From Petunia secreta (Eukaryota; Streptophyta; Magnoliopsida; Solanales; Solanaceae), in NCBI GenBank assembly GCA_029990175.1, contig JARKIP010000035.1:43104001-43168000 (forward strand): 64,000 nucleotides of DNA, in the 5' to 3' direction. The position numbers were made by a program, and so were the translations under genes. Below are positions 43,901-58,600 of the stretch, piece after piece; the first letter of the stretch is position 1, and each line of letters opens with the position of its first letter. The notes under the pieces are model-generated. The model was not told the DNA's origin. It was given only the letters and a program-made list of their open reading frames with translations, and did not search any database.

Positions 43901-46900
43901 CCAGGCATTATTTGTAAGTGGAACTCATCAATCCAATAAATTGCATGATGCAGCCCAAATGTGTGTTGATCAGATATTGAATCCATCGAGGCCATTAACA
44001 CGAAGCCAAGCCAAGCACATGCATGATGTGCACATTCAGCTGGCGTGGTAGGGAGGAAGCGCTTGTACCGATGATGAGTGGCCGAGCACAAGATATGAAG
44101 GCTATATCTTCAGGCTCGAGCCTGAAGAAAGAAGTGACCGAACATTAAACCCTTACGCCGAACACTGATTGACTGAAGGGCTACAATTGTGCCCGAAGAC
44201 AAGTGACCATCCGATGTCAAATATGCCCGAGCAGAGAAACTGAGCACCGAAGTTAAGATAGTCGAGCACATGAATTACTTCAGCCTTGCGTGGCCTTGTT
44301 TAATTAGTCGATTGTGACCGTATTTACTTAAGTACCCTTGGGGCTATCAATATAAGCCCTTTAGCTTAGTTCATTTGAGGGGAATTGTTGATGAATATTG
44401 AACGTAGCTGATGCTATTTGACTCTCTGTTGAGAGCCGAACCCCATCGTAGGAATTTATTAGAACTTGTATCATTCGGTGTAGTCATTTGAACAAATTCC
44501 TCTTTGGTCATTCAATTTGCAAGAAGCATGAGTTTTTCTTGAGGATTGTTGCTTAGCATTTGGGGCATCTTATTCCTTTTCACTGTTTGATCTGATACCA
44601 GTTCCTCAGAATCATTCCAAAGAAGTAAAGATTCATCTTGCTTCTATCTTTTATTTTTATTTGATTTCTGTTATCTTCGGTTGTTAAGCTTAACTCCGAT
44701 TAAGCTTGTACCATCTTGGTATCAGAGCAAGGTTTGGGCTTGTTCTTACAACCCCAATTTCACAATAAAAAATAGGATAAACTACTCGCAGAGAGCTAGA
44801 TCACGTCTACCTCAGCCACCAGGCATTATTTGTAAGTGGAACTCATCAATCCAATAAATTTCATGATGCAACCCAAATGTGTGTTGAGGCCATTGACACG
44901 AAGCCAAGCCAAGCACATGCATGATGTGCACATTTAGCTGGCGTGGTAGGGAGGAAGCGCTTGTTCCGATGCTGAGCTGCCGAGCACAAGATATGAAGGC
45001 TATATCTGCAGGCTCGAGCTTGAAGAAAGAAGTGACCAAACATTTAACCCTTACGCCGAACACTGATTGACTGAAGGGCTACAATCGTGCCCGAAGACAA
45101 GTGACCGTCCGATGTCAAATATGCCCGAGCTGAGCAACTGAGCACCGAAGTCAAGAGAGTCGAGCACATAAATTACTTCAGCCCTGCGTGGCCTTGTTTA
45201 ATTAGTCGATTGTGACTATATTTACTTAAGTACCGTTGGGGCTATCAATATAAGCCCTTTAGCTTAGTTCATTTGAGGGGAGTTGTTGATGAATATTGAA
45301 CGTAGCTGATGCTATTTGACTATCCGTTGAGAGCCGAACCCCATCGTAGGAATCTATTAGAACTTGTGTCATTCGGTGTAGTCATATGAACAAATTCCTC
45401 TTTGGTCATTCAATTTGCAAGAAGCATGAGTTTTTCTTGAGGATTGTTGCTTAGCATTTGGGGCATCATATTCCTTTTCACTGTTTGATCTGAGACCAGT
45501 TCCTCAGAATCATTCCGAAGAAGTAAAGATTCGTCTTGCTTCTATCTTTTATTTTTATTTGATTTCCGTTATCTTCGGTTGTTAAGCTTAACTCCGATTA
45601 AGCTTGCACAATCTTGGTATCAGAGCAAGGTTTGGGCTTGTTCTTACAACCCCTATTTCACAATAAAAAATAGGGTAAACTACTCGCAGAGAGCTAGATC
45701 ACGTCTACCTCAGCCACCAGGCATTATTTGTAAGTGGAACTCATCAATCCAATAAATTGCATGATGCAGCCCAAATGTGTGTTGATCAGATATTGAATCC
45801 ATCGAGGCCATGGACACGAAGCCAGCCAAACACCTGCATGATGTGCACATTCAGCTGGCGTGGTAGGGAGGAAGCGCTTGTTCCGATGCTGAGTGGCCGA
45901 GCACAAGATATGAAGGCTATATCTGCAGGCTCGAGCCTGAAGGAAGAAGTGAACGAACATTAAACCCTTACGCCGAACACTAATTGACTGAAGGGCTACA
46001 ATCGTGCCCGAAGACAAGTGACCGTCCGATATCAAATATGCCCGAGCTGAGCAACTGAGCACCGAAGTCAAGAGAGTCGAGCACATGAATTACTTCAGCC
46101 CTTTGTGGCCTTGTTTAATTAGTCGATTGTGACCGTATTTAGTTAAGTACCCTTGGGGCTATCAATATAAACCCTTTAGCTTAGTTCATTTGAGGGGAGT
46201 TGTTGATGAATATTGAACATAGCTGATGCTATTCGACTCTCCGTTGAGAGCCGAACCCCATCGTAGGAATTTATTAGAACTTGTGTCATTCGGTGTAGTC
46301 ATTTGAACAAATTCCTCTTTGGTCATTCCATTTGCAAGAAGCATGAGTTTTTCTTGAGGATTGTAGCTTAGCATTAGGTGCATCTTATACCTTTTCAATG
46401 TGTGATCTGAGACCAGTTCCTCAGAATCATTCCAACGAAGTTAAGATTCGTCTTGCTTCTATATTTTATTTTTATTTGATTTCCGCTGTCTTCGGTTGTT
46501 AAGCTTAACTCCGATTAAGCTTGCACCATCTTGGTATCAGAGCAAGGTTTGGGCTTGTTCTTACAACCCCAATTTCATAATAAAAAATAGGGTAAACCAC
46601 TCGCATAGAGCTAGATCACGTCTACCTTAGCCACCAGGCATTATTTGTAAGTGGAACTCATCAATCCAATAAATTGCATGATGCACCCCAAATCCGTGTT
46701 GATCAGATATTGAATCCATCGATGCTATTGACACGAAGCCAAGCAATGCTCATGCACGATGTGCACATTCAGCTGGCGTGGTCGGGAGGAAGCGCTTGTT
46801 CCAATGCTGAGAGGCCGAGCACAAGATATGAAGGCAATATCTGCAGGCTCGAGCCTGAAGAAGGAAGTGACCGAACATTAAACCCTTACGCCGAACACTG

Positions 46901-49900
46901 ATTGACTGAAGGGCTACAATCGTGCCCGAAGACAAGTGACCATCCGATGTCAAATATGCCCGAGCTGAGCAACTGAGCACCGAAGTCAAGAGAGTCGAGC
47001 ACATAAATTACTTCAGCCCTGCGTGGCCTTGTTTAATTAGTCGATTGTGACTGTATTTACTTAAGTACCCTAGGGGCTATCAATATAAGCCCTTTAGCTT
47101 AGTTCATTTGAGGGGAGTTGTTGATGAATATTGAATGTAGCTGAAGCTATTTGACTCTCCATTGAGAGCCGAACCCCATCGTAGGAATTTATTAGAACTT
47201 GTGTCATTCGGTGTAGTCATTTGAACTAATTCCTGTTTGGTCATTCAATTTGCAAGAAGCATGAGTTTTTCTTGAGGATTGTTGCTTAGCATTTTGGGGC
47301 ATCATATTCCTTTTCACTGTTTGATCTGAGACCAGTTCCTCAGAATCATTCCGAAGAAGTAAAGATTCGTCTTGCTTCTATCTTTTATTTTTATTTGATT
47401 TCCGTTATCTTCGGTTGTTAAGCTTAACTCCGATTAAGCTTGCACAATCTTGGTATCAGAGCAAGGTTTGGGCTTGTTCTTACAACCCCTATTTCACAAT
47501 AAAAAATAGGGTAAACTACTCGCAGAGAGCTAGATCACGTCTACCTCAGCCACCAGACATTATTTGTAAATGGAACTCATCAATCCAATAAATTGCATGA
47601 TGCAGCCCAAATGTGTTTGGATCAGATATTAAATCCATCGAGGCCATTGACACGAAGCCAAGGCAAGCACCTGCATGATGTGCACATTCAGCTGCCATGG
47701 TAGGGAGGAAGCGCTTGTTCCGATGCTGAGTGGCCGAGCACAAGATATGAAGGCTATATCTGCAGGCTCGAGCCTGAAGGAAGAAGTGAACGAACATTAA
47801 ACCCTTACGCCGAACACTGATTGACTGAAGGGCTACAATCGTGCCCGAAGACAAGTGACCGTCCGATATCAAATATGCCCGAGCTGAGCAACTGAGCACC
47901 GAAGTCAAGAGACTCGAGCACATGAATTACTTCAGCCCTTTGTGGCCTTGTTTAATTAGTCGATTGTGCCCGTATTTAGTTAAGTACCCTTGGGGCTATC
48001 AATATAAACCCTTTAGCTTAGTTCATTTGAGGGGAGTTGTTGATGAATATTGAACATAGCTGATGCTATTCGACTCTCCGTTGAGAGCCGAACCCCATCG
48101 TAGGAATTTATTAGAACTTGTGTCATTCGAAGTAGTCATTTGAACAAATTCCTCTTTGGTCATTCAATTTGCAAGAAGCATGAGTTTTTCTTGAGGATTG
48201 TTGCTTAGCATTTTGGGGCATCATATTTTCGTTTTCACTGTTTGATCTGAGACCAGTTCCTCAGAATCATTCCGAAGAAGTAAAGATTCGTCTTGCTTCT
48301 ATCTTTTATTTTTATTTGATTTCCGTTATCTTCGGTTGTTAAGCTTAACTCCGATTAAGCTTGCACAATCTTGGTATCAGAGCAAGGTTTGGGCTTGTTC
48401 TTACAACCCCTATTTCACAATAAAAAATAGGGTAAACTACTCGCAGAGAGCTAGATCACGTCTACCTCAGCCACCAGACATTATTTGTAAATGGAACTCA
48501 TCAATCCAATAAATTGCATGATGCAGCCCAAATGTGTTTGGATCAGATATTAAATCCATCGAGGCCATTGACACGAAGCCAAGCCAAGCACCTGCATGAT
48601 GTGCACATTCAGCTGCCAAGGTAGGGAGGAAGCGCTTGTTCCGATGCTGAGTGGCCGAGCACAAGATATGAAGGCTATATCTGCAGGCTCGAGCCTGAAG
48701 GAAGAAGTGAACGAACATTAAACCCTTACGCCGAACACTGATTGACTGAAGGGCTACAATCGTGCCCGAAGACAAGTGACCGTCCGATATCAAATATGCC
48801 CGAGCTGAGCAACTGAGCACCGAAGTCAAGAGACTCGAGCACATGAATTACTTCAGCCCTTTGTGGCCTTGTTTAATTAGTCGATTGTGCCCGTATTTAG
48901 TTAAGTACCCTTGGGGCTATCAATATAAACCCTTTAGCTTAGTTCATTTGAGGGGAGTTGATGAATATTGAACATAGCTGATGCTATTCGACTCTCCGTT
49001 GAGAGCCGAACCCCATCGTAGGAATTTATTAGAACTTGTGTCATTCGAAGTAGTCATTTGAACAAATTCCTCTTTGGTCATTCAATTTGCAAGAAGCATG
49101 AGTTTTTCTTGAGGATTGTAGCTTAGCATTAGGTGCATCTTATTCCTTTTCATTGTTTGATCTGAGACCGGTTCCTCATAATCATTCCAACGAAGTAAAG
49201 ATTCGTCTTGCTTCTATCTTTTATTTTTATTTGATTTCTGATGTCTTCGGTTGTTAAGCTTAACTCCGATTAAGCTTGCACCATCTTGGTATCAGAGCAA
49301 GGTTTGGGCTTGTTCTTACAACCCCAATTTCACAATAAAAAATAGGGTAAACCACTCGCATAGAGCTTGATCACGTCTACCTCAGCCACCAGGCATTATT
49401 TGTAAGTGGAACTCATCAATCCAATAAATTGCATGATGCAGCCCAAATCCGTGTTGATCAGATATTGAATCCATCGATGCCATTGACACGAAGCCAAGCC
49501 AAGCTCATGCACGATGTGCACATTCAGCTGGCGTGGTCGGGAAGAAGCACTTGTTCTAATGCTGAGTGGCCGAGCACAAGATATGAAGGCTATATCTGCA
49601 GGCTCGAGCTTGAAGAAAGAAGTGACCGAACATTAAACCCTTACGCCGAACACTAATTGACTGAAGGGCTACAATCGTGCCCGAAGACAGGTGACCCTCC
49701 GATGTCAAATATGCCCGAGCTGAGCAACTTAGCACCGAAGTCAAGAGAGTCGAGCACATAAATTACTTCAGCCCTGCGTGGCCTTGTTTAATTAGTCGAC
49801 TGTGACTGTATTTACTTAAGTACCCTTGGGGCTATCAATATAAGCCCTTTAGCTTAGTGCATTTGAGGGGAGTTGTTGATGAATATTGAACGTAGCTTAT

Positions 49901-52622
49901 GCTATTTGACTCTCCGTTGAGAGCCGAACCGCATCGTAGGAATTTATTAGAACTTGTGTCATTCGGTGTAGTCATTTGTACAAATTCCTCTTTGGTCATT
50001 CAATTTGCAAGAAGCATGAGTTTTTCTTGAGGATTGTTGCTTAGCATTTGGGGTATCTTCTTCCTTTTCACTGTTTGATCTGACACCAGTTCCTCAGAAT
50101 CATTCCAAAGAAGTAAAGATTCGTCTTGCTTCTATCTTTTATTTTTATTTGATTTACGGTATCTTCGGTTGTTAAGCTTAACTCCGATTAAGCTTGCACC
50201 ATCTTGGTATCAGAGCAAGGTTTGGGCTTGTTCTTACTACCCCAATTTCACAATAAAAAATTGGATAAACAACTCGCAGAGAGCTAGATCACGTCTACCT
50301 CAGCCACCAGGCATTATTTGTAAGTGGAACTCATCAATCCAATAAATTGCATGATGCAGCCCAAATGTGTGTTGATCAGATATTGAATCCATTGAGGCCA
50401 TTGACACGAAGCCAAGCCAAGCACATGCATAATGTGCACATTCAGCTGGCGTGGTAGGGAGGAAGCGCTTGTTCCGATGCTGAGTGGACGAGCACAAGAT
50501 ATGAAGGCTATATCTGTAGGCTCGAGCTTGAAGAAAGAAGTGACCGAACATTAAACCCTTACGTCGAACACTGATTGACTGAAGGGCTACAATCGTGCCC
50601 GAAGACAAGTGACCGTTCGATGTCAAAGCATGCCCGAGCTGAACAACTGAGCACCGAAGTCAAGAGAGTCGAGCACATAAATTACTTCAGCCCTGCGTGG
50701 CCTTGTTTAATTAGTCGATTGTGACTGTATTTACTTAAGTACCCTTGGGGCTATCAATATAAGCCCTTTAGCTTAATTCATTTGAGGGGAGTTGTTGATG
50801 AATATTGAACGTAGCTGATGCTATTTGACTCTCCGTTGAGAGCCGATCCCCATCGTAGGAATTTATTAGAACTTGTGTCATTCGGTGTAGTCATTTGAAC
50901 AAATTCCTCTTTGGTCATTCAATTTGCAAGAAGCATAAGTTTTTCTTGAGGATTATTGCTTAGCATTTGGGGCATCTTATTCCTTTTCACTGTTTGATCT
51001 GAGACCAGTTCCTCAGAATCATTCCAAAGAAGTAAAGATTCGTCTTGCTTCTATCTTTTATTTTTATTTGATTTCCGTTATCTTCGGTTGTTAAGCTTAA
51101 CTCCGATTAAGCTTGCACCATCTTGGTATCAGAGCAAGGTTTGGGCTTGTTCTTACAACCCCAATTTCACAATAAAAAATAGGGTAAACTACTCGCATAG
51201 AGCTAGATCACGTCTACCTCAGCCACCAGGCATTATTTGTAAGTGGAACTCATCAATCCAATAAATTGCATGATGCAGCCCAAATGTGTGTTGATCAGAT
51301 ATTGAATCCATCGAGGCCATTAACACGAAGCCAAGCCAAGCACATGCATGATGTGCACATTCAGCTGGCGTGGTAGGGAGGAAGCGCTTGTACCGATGAT
51401 GAGTGGCCGAGCACAAGATATGAAGGCTATATCTTCAGGCTCGAGCCTGAAGAAAGAAGTGACCGAACATTAAACCCTTACGCCGAACACTGATTGACTG
51501 AAGGGCTACAATTGTGCCCGAAGACAAGTGACCATCCGATGTCAAATATGCCCGAGCAGAGAAACTGAGCACCGAAGTTAAGATAGTCGAGCACATGAAT
51601 TACTTCAGCCTTGCGTGGCCTTGTTTAATTAGTCGATTGTGACCGTATTTACTTAAGTACCCTTGGGGCTATCAATATAAGCCCTTTAGCTTAGTTCATT
51701 TGAGGGGAATTGTTGATGAATATTGAACGTAGCTGTTGCTATTTGACTCTCTGTTGAGAGCCGAACCCCATCGTAGGAATTTATTAGAACTTGTATCATT
51801 CGGTGTAGTCATTTGAACAAATTCCTCTTTGGTCATTCAATTTGCAAGAAGCATGAGTTTTTCTTGAGGATTGTTGCTTAGCATTTGGGGCATCTTATTC
51901 CTTTTCACTGTTTGATCTGATACCAGTTCCTCAGAATCATTCCAAAGAAGTAAAGATTCATCTTGCTTCTATCTTTTATTTTTATTTGATTTCTGTTATC
52001 TTCGGTTGTTAAGCTTAACTCCGATTAAGCTTGTACCATCTTGGTATCAGAGCAAGGTTTGGGCTTGTTCTTACAACCCCAATTTCACAATAAAAAATAG
52101 GATAAACTACTCGCAGAGAGCTAGATCACGTCTACCTCAGCCACCAGGCATTATTTGTAAGTGGAACTCATCAATCCAATAAATTGCATGATGCAACCCA
52201 AATGTGTGTTGAGGCCATTGACACGAAGCCAAGCCAAGCACATGCATGATGTGCACATTTAGCTGGCGTGGTAGGGAGGAAGCGCTTGTTCCGATGCTGA
52301 GCTGCCGAGCACAAGATATGAAGGCTATATCTGCAGGCTCGAGCTTGAAGAAAGAAGTGACCAAACATTTAACCCTTACGCCGAACACTGATTGACTGAA
52401 GGGCTACAATCGTGCCCGAAGACAAGTGACCGTCCGATGTCAAATATGCCCGAGCTGAGCAACTGAGCACCGAAGTCAAGAGAGTCGAGCACATAAATTA
52501 CTTCAGCCCTGCGTGGCCTTGTTTAATTAGTCGATTGTGACTATATTTACTTAAGTACCGTTGGGGCTATCAATATAAGCCCTTTAGCTTAGTTCATTTG
52601 AGGGGAGTTGTTGATGAATATT
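37940..52622 (+). repeat. Tandem duplication of an eight-monomer block (~7.33 kb)
   Basis: About 37940-45265 and 45266-52622. Every landmark recurs at an offset of 7328, or 7325 after a 3-bp deletion near 48957. By eye I find only about nine substitutions (e.g. near 39337, 40572, 40749, 42331, 42474, 43375, 44414, 44861, and 46441 in the second copy). The breakpoint lies between 45237 and 45297, in the stretch from GGGGCTATC to TTGATGAATATTG. Confidence 0.9.
39955..41797 (+). repeat. Tandem duplication of one monomer (921 bp)
   Basis: Monomers from 40164 and 41085 share private variants (CAGACATTATTTGTAAATGG, GTGTTTGGATCAG, CAGCTGCCA, TGTGCCCG, CGAAGTAG) at an offset of 921. The crossover is near CTTGAGGATTGT at ~40876. 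The pair is repeated at 47492 and 48413 inside the second 7.33-kb copy, so this duplication is older than that one. Confidence 0.85.
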
Positions 52623-55600
52623 CAACGTAGATGATGCTATTTGACTCTCCGTTGAGAGCCGAACCCCATCGTAGGAATTTATTAGAACTTGTGTCATTCG
52701 GTGTAGTCATTTGAACAAATTCCTCTTTGGTCATTCAATTTGCAAGAAGCATGAGTTTTTCTTGAGGATTGTTCCTTAGCATTTGGGGCATCTTATTCCT
52801 TTTCACTGTTTGATCTGAGACCAATTCCTCAGAATCATTCCAAAGAAGTAAAGATTCGTCTTGCTTCTATCTTTTATTTTTATTTGATTTCCGCTATCTT
52901 CGGTTGTTAAGCTTAATTCCGATTAAGCTTGCAACATCTTGGTATCAGAACAAGATTTGGGCTTGTTCTTACAACCCCAATTTCACTATAAAAAATAGGA
53001 TAAACTACTCACAGAGAGCTAGATCACGTCTACCTCAGCCACCAGGCATTATTTGTAAGTGGAACTCATCAATCCAATAAATTGCATGATGCAGCCCAAA
53101 TGTGTGTTTATCGGATATTGAATCCATCGAGGCCATTGACACGAAGCCAAGCCAAGCACATGCATGATGTGCACATTCAGCTGGCGTGGTAGGGAGGAAG
53201 CGCTTGTTCCGATGCTGAGTGGCCGAGCACAAGATATGAAGGCTATATCTGCAGGCTCGAGCTTGAAGAAAGAAGTGACCGAACATTAAACCCTTACGCC
53301 GAACACTGATTGACTGAAGGGCTACAATCGTGCCCGAAGACAAGTGACCGTCCGATGTCAAATATGTCCGAGCTGAGCAACTGAGCACCGAAGTCAAGAG
53401 AGTCGAGCACATAAATTACTTCTGCCCTGCGTGGCCTTGTTTAATTAGTCGATTGTGACTGTATTTACTTAAGTACCCTTGGGGCTATCAATATAAGCCC
53501 TTTAGCTTAGTTCATTTGAGGGGAGTTGTTGATGAATATTGAACGTAGCTGATGCTATTTGACTCTCCGTTGAGAGCCGAACCCCATCGTAGGAATTTAT
53601 TAGAAGTTGTGTCATTCGGTGTAGTCATTTGAACAAATTCCTCTTTGGTCATTCAATTTGAAAGAAACATGAGTTTTTCTTGAGGATTGTTGCTTAGCAT
53701 TAGGTGCATCTTATTCCTTTTCATTGTTTGATCTGAGACCAGTTCCTCAGAATCATTCCAACGAAGTAAAGATTCGTCTTGCTTCTATCTTTTATTTTTA
53801 TTTGATTTCTGATGTCTTCGGTTGTTAAGCTTAACTCCGATTAAGCTTGCACCATCTTGATATCAGAGCAAGGTTTGGGCTTGTTCTTACTACCCCAATT
53901 TCATAACAAAAAATAGGGTAAACCACTCGCATAGAGCTAGATCACGTCTACCTCAGCCACCAGGCATTATTTGTAAGTGGAACTCATCAATCCAATAAAT
54001 TGCATGATACAGCCCAAATCCGTGTTGATCAGATATTGAATCCATAGAGGCCATTGACACGAAGCCAAGCCAAGCACATGCATTATGTGCACATTCAGCT
54101 GGCGTGGTAGGGAGGAAGCGCTTGTTCCGATGCTGAGTGGCCGAGCACAAGATATGAAGGCTATATCTGCAGGCTTGAGCTTGAAGAAAGAAGTAACCGA
54201 ACATTAAACCCTTACGCGGTACACTGATTGACTGAAGGGCTACAATCCGTCCCGAAGACAAGTGACCGTCCGATGTCAAATATGCCCGAGCTGAGCAACT
54301 GAGCACCGAAGTCAAGAGAGTCGAGCACATAAATTACTTCAGCCCTGCGTGGCCTTGTTTAATTAGTCGATTGTGACTTTATTTACTTAAGTACCCTTGG
54401 GGCTATCAATATAAGGCCTTTAGCTTAGTTCATTTGAGGGGAGTTGTTGATGAATATTGAACGTAGCTGATGCTATCTGACTCTCCGTTGAGAGCCGAAC
54501 TCCATCGTAGGAATTTATTAGAACTTGTGTCATTCGGTGTAATTATTTGAACAAATTCCTCTTTGGTCATTCAATTTGCAAGAAGCATGAGTTTTTCTTG
54601 AGGATTGTTGCTTAGCATTAGGTGCATCTTATTCCTTTTCATTGTTTGATCTGAGACCAGTTCCTCAGAATCATTCCAACGAAGTAAAGATTCGTCTTGC
54701 TTCTATCTTTTATTTTTATTTGATTTCCGATGTCTGCGGTTGTTAAGCTTAACTCCGTTTAAGCTTGCACCATCTTGATATCAGAGCAACGTTTGGGCTT
54801 GTTCTTACTACCCCAATTTCATAATAAAAAATAGGGTAAACCACTTGCATAGAGCTAGATCACGTCTACCTCAGCTACCAGGCATTATTTGTAAGTGGAA
54901 CTCATCAATCCAATAAATTGCATTATACAGCCCAAATCCGTGTTGATCAGATATTGAATCCATCGAGGCCATTGACACGAAGCCAAGCCAAGCCAAGCTG
55001 ATGCACGATGTGCACATTCAGCTGGCGTGGTCGGGAGGAAGCGCTTGTTCCAATGTTGAGTGGCTGAGCACAAGATATGAAGGCTATATCTGCAGGCACG
55101 AGCCTGAAGAAGGAAGTGACCGAACATTAAACCCTTACGCCGAACACTTATTGACTGAAGGGCTACAATTGTGCCCGAAGACAAGTGATCGTCCGATGTC
55201 AAATATGCCCGAGCTGAGCAACTGAGCACCGAAGTCAAGAGAGTCGAGCACATGAATTACTTCAGCCCTGCGTGGCCTTGTTTAATTAGTCGATTGTGAC
55301 CGTATTTACTTAAGTACCCTTGGGGCTATCAATATAAACCCTTTAGCTTAGTTCATTTGAGGGGAGTTGTTGAAGAATATTGAACATAGCTGATGCTATT
55401 TGACTCTCCGTTGAGAGCCGAACCCCATCGTAGGAATTTATTAGAACTTGTGTCATTCGGTGTAGTCATTTGAACAAATTCCTCTTTGGTCATTCAATTT
55501 TCAAGAAGCATGAGTTTTTCTTGAGGATTGTTGCTTAACATTTGGGGCATCTTATTCCTTTTCATTGTTTGATCTGAGACTAGTTCCTCAGAATCATTCC

Positions 55601-58600
55601 AAAGAAGTAAAGATTCGTCTTGCTTCTATCTTTTATTTTTATTTGATTTCCGCTGTCTTCGGTTGTTAAGCTTAACTCTGATTAAGCTTGCACCATCTTG
55701 GTATCAGAGCAAGGTTTGAGCATGTTCATAAAACCCCAATTTCACAATAAAAAATAGGATAAACTACTCGCAGAGAGCTAGATCACGTCTACCTCAGCCA
55801 CCAGGCATTATTTGTAAGTGGAACTCATCATTCCAATAAATTACATGATGCAGCACAAATCTGTGTTGATCAGATATTGAATCCATCGAGGCCCTTGACA
55901 CGAAGCCAAGCCACGCTCATGCACGATGTGCACATTCTGCTGGTGTGGTCGGGAGGAAGCGCTTGTTCCGATGCTGAGTGGCCGAGCACAAGATATGAAG
56001 GGTATATCTGCAGGCTCGAGCCTGAAGAAGGAAGTGACCGAACATTAAACCCTTACGCCGAACACTGATTGACTGAAGGGCTACAATTGTGCCCGAAGAC
56101 AAGTGACCATCCGATGTCAAATATGCCCGAGCTGAGCAACTGAGCACCGAAGTCAAGAGAGACGAGCACATGAATTACTTTAGCCCTGCGTGGCTTTTTT
56201 TAATTAGCCGATTGTGACCGTATATACTTATGTACCCTTGGGGCTATCAATATAAACCCTTTAGCTTAGTTCATTTGAGGGGAGTTGTTGATGAATATTG
56301 AACATAGCTGATGCTATTTGACTCTCCGTTGAGAGCCGAACCCCATCATAGGAATTTATTAGAACTTGTGTCATTCAGTGTAGTCATTTGAACAAATTTC
56401 TCATTGCTCATTCAATTTGCAAGAATCATGAGTTTTTCTTTAGGATTGTTGCTTAGCATTTGGGGCATCTTATTCCTTTTCACTGTTTGATCTGAGACCA
56501 GTTCCTCAGAATCATTCCACAGAAGTAAAGATTCGTCTTGCTTCTATCTTTTATTTTTATTTGATTTCCGTTATCTTCGGTTGTTAAGCTTAACTCCGAT
56601 TAAGCTTGCACCATCTTGGTATCAGAGCAAGGTTTGGGCTTGTTCATACAACCCCAATTTCACAATAAAAAATAGGGTAAACTACTCGCAGAGAGCTAGA
56701 TCACGTCTACCTCAGCCACCAGACATTATTTGTAAGTGGAACTCATCAATCCAATAAATTGCATGATGCAGCCCAAATGTGTGTTGATCAGATATTGAAT
56801 CCATCGAGGCCATTGACACGAAGCCAAGCCAAGCCAAGCTCATGCACGATGTGCACATTCTGCTGGTGTGGTCGGGAGGAAGCGCTTGTTCCGATGCTGA
56901 GTGGCCGAACACAAGATATGAAGGCTATATCTGTAGGCTCGAGCTTGAAAAAGGAAGTGACCGAACATTAAACCCTTACGCCGAACACTGATTGACTGAA
57001 GGGCTACAATTGTCCCCGAAGACAAGTGACCATCCGATGTCAAATATGCCCGAGCTGAGCAACTGAGCACCGAAGTCAAGATAGTCGAGCACATGAATTA
57101 CTTCAGCCCTGCGTGGCCTTGTTTAATTAGTCGATTGTGACCGTATTTACTGAAGTACCCTTGGGGCTATCAATATAAACCCTATAGCTTAGTTCATTTG
57201 AGGGGAGTTGTTGATGAATATTGAACATAGCTGATGCTATTTGACTCTCCGTTGATTGCCGAACCCCATCGTAGGAATTTATTAGAACTTGTGTTATTCG
57301 GTGTAGTCATTTGATCAAATTCCTCTTTGGTCATTCAATTTGCAAGAAGCATGAGTTTTTCTTGAGGATTTTTGCTTAGCATTAGGTGCATCTTATTCCT
57401 TTTCATTGTTTGATCTGAGACCAGTTCCTCAGAATCATTCCAACAAAGCAAAGATTAGTCTTGCTTCTATCTTTTATTTTTATTTGATTTCCGATGTCTT
57501 CGGTTGTTAAGCTTAACTCCGATTAAGCGTGCACCATCTTGATATCAGAGCAAGGTTTGGGCTTGTTCTTACAACCCCAATTTCATAATAAAAAATAGGG
57601 TAAACCACTCGCATAGAGCTAGATCACGTCTACCTCAGCCACCAGGCATTAATTGTAAGTGGAACTCATCAATCCAATAAATTGCATGATACAGCCCAAA
57701 TCCGTGTTGATCAGATATTGAATCCATCGAGGCCATTGACACGAAGCCAAGCCAAGCCAAGCTCATGCACGATGTGCACATTCAGCTGGCGTGGTCGGGA
57801 GGAAGCGCTTGTTCCAATGCTGAGTGGCTGAGCACAAGATATGAAGGCTATATCTGCAGGCACGAGCCTGAAGAAGGAAGTGACCGAACATTAAACCCTT
57901 ACGCCGAACACTTATTGACTGAAGGGCTACAATTGTGCCCGAAGACAAGTGATCGTCCGATGTCAAATATGCCCGAGCTGAGCAACTAAGCACCGAAGTC
58001 AAGAGAGTCGAGCACATAAATTACTTCAGCCCTGCGTGGCCTTGTTTAATTAGTCGATTGTGACCGTATTTACTTAAGTACCCTTGGGGCTATCAAGATA
58101 AACCCTTTAGCTTAGTTCATTTGAGGGGAGTTGTTGATGAATATTGAACGTAGCTGATGCTATTTGACTCTCCGTTGAGAGCCGAACCCTATCGTAGGAA
58201 TTTATTAGAACTTGTATCATTCGGTGTAGTCATTTGAACAAATTCCTCTTTGGTCATTCAATTTGCAAGAAGCATGAGTTTTTCTTGAGGATTGTTGCTT
58301 AGCATTTGGGGCATCTTATTCCTTTTCATTGTTTGATCTGAGACCAGTTCCTCAGAATCATTCCAACGAAGTAAAGATTCGTCTTGCTTCTATCTTTTAT
58401 TTTTATTTGATTTCCGCAGTCTTCGGTTGTTAAGCTTAACTCCGATTAAGCTTGCACCATGTTGGTATCAGAGCAATGTTTGGGCTTGTTCTTACATCCC
58501 CATTTTCACAATAAAAAATAGAATAAACTACCCGCAGAGAGCTAGATCACGTCTACCTCAGCCACCAGGCATTATTTGTAAGTGGAACTCATCAATCCAA

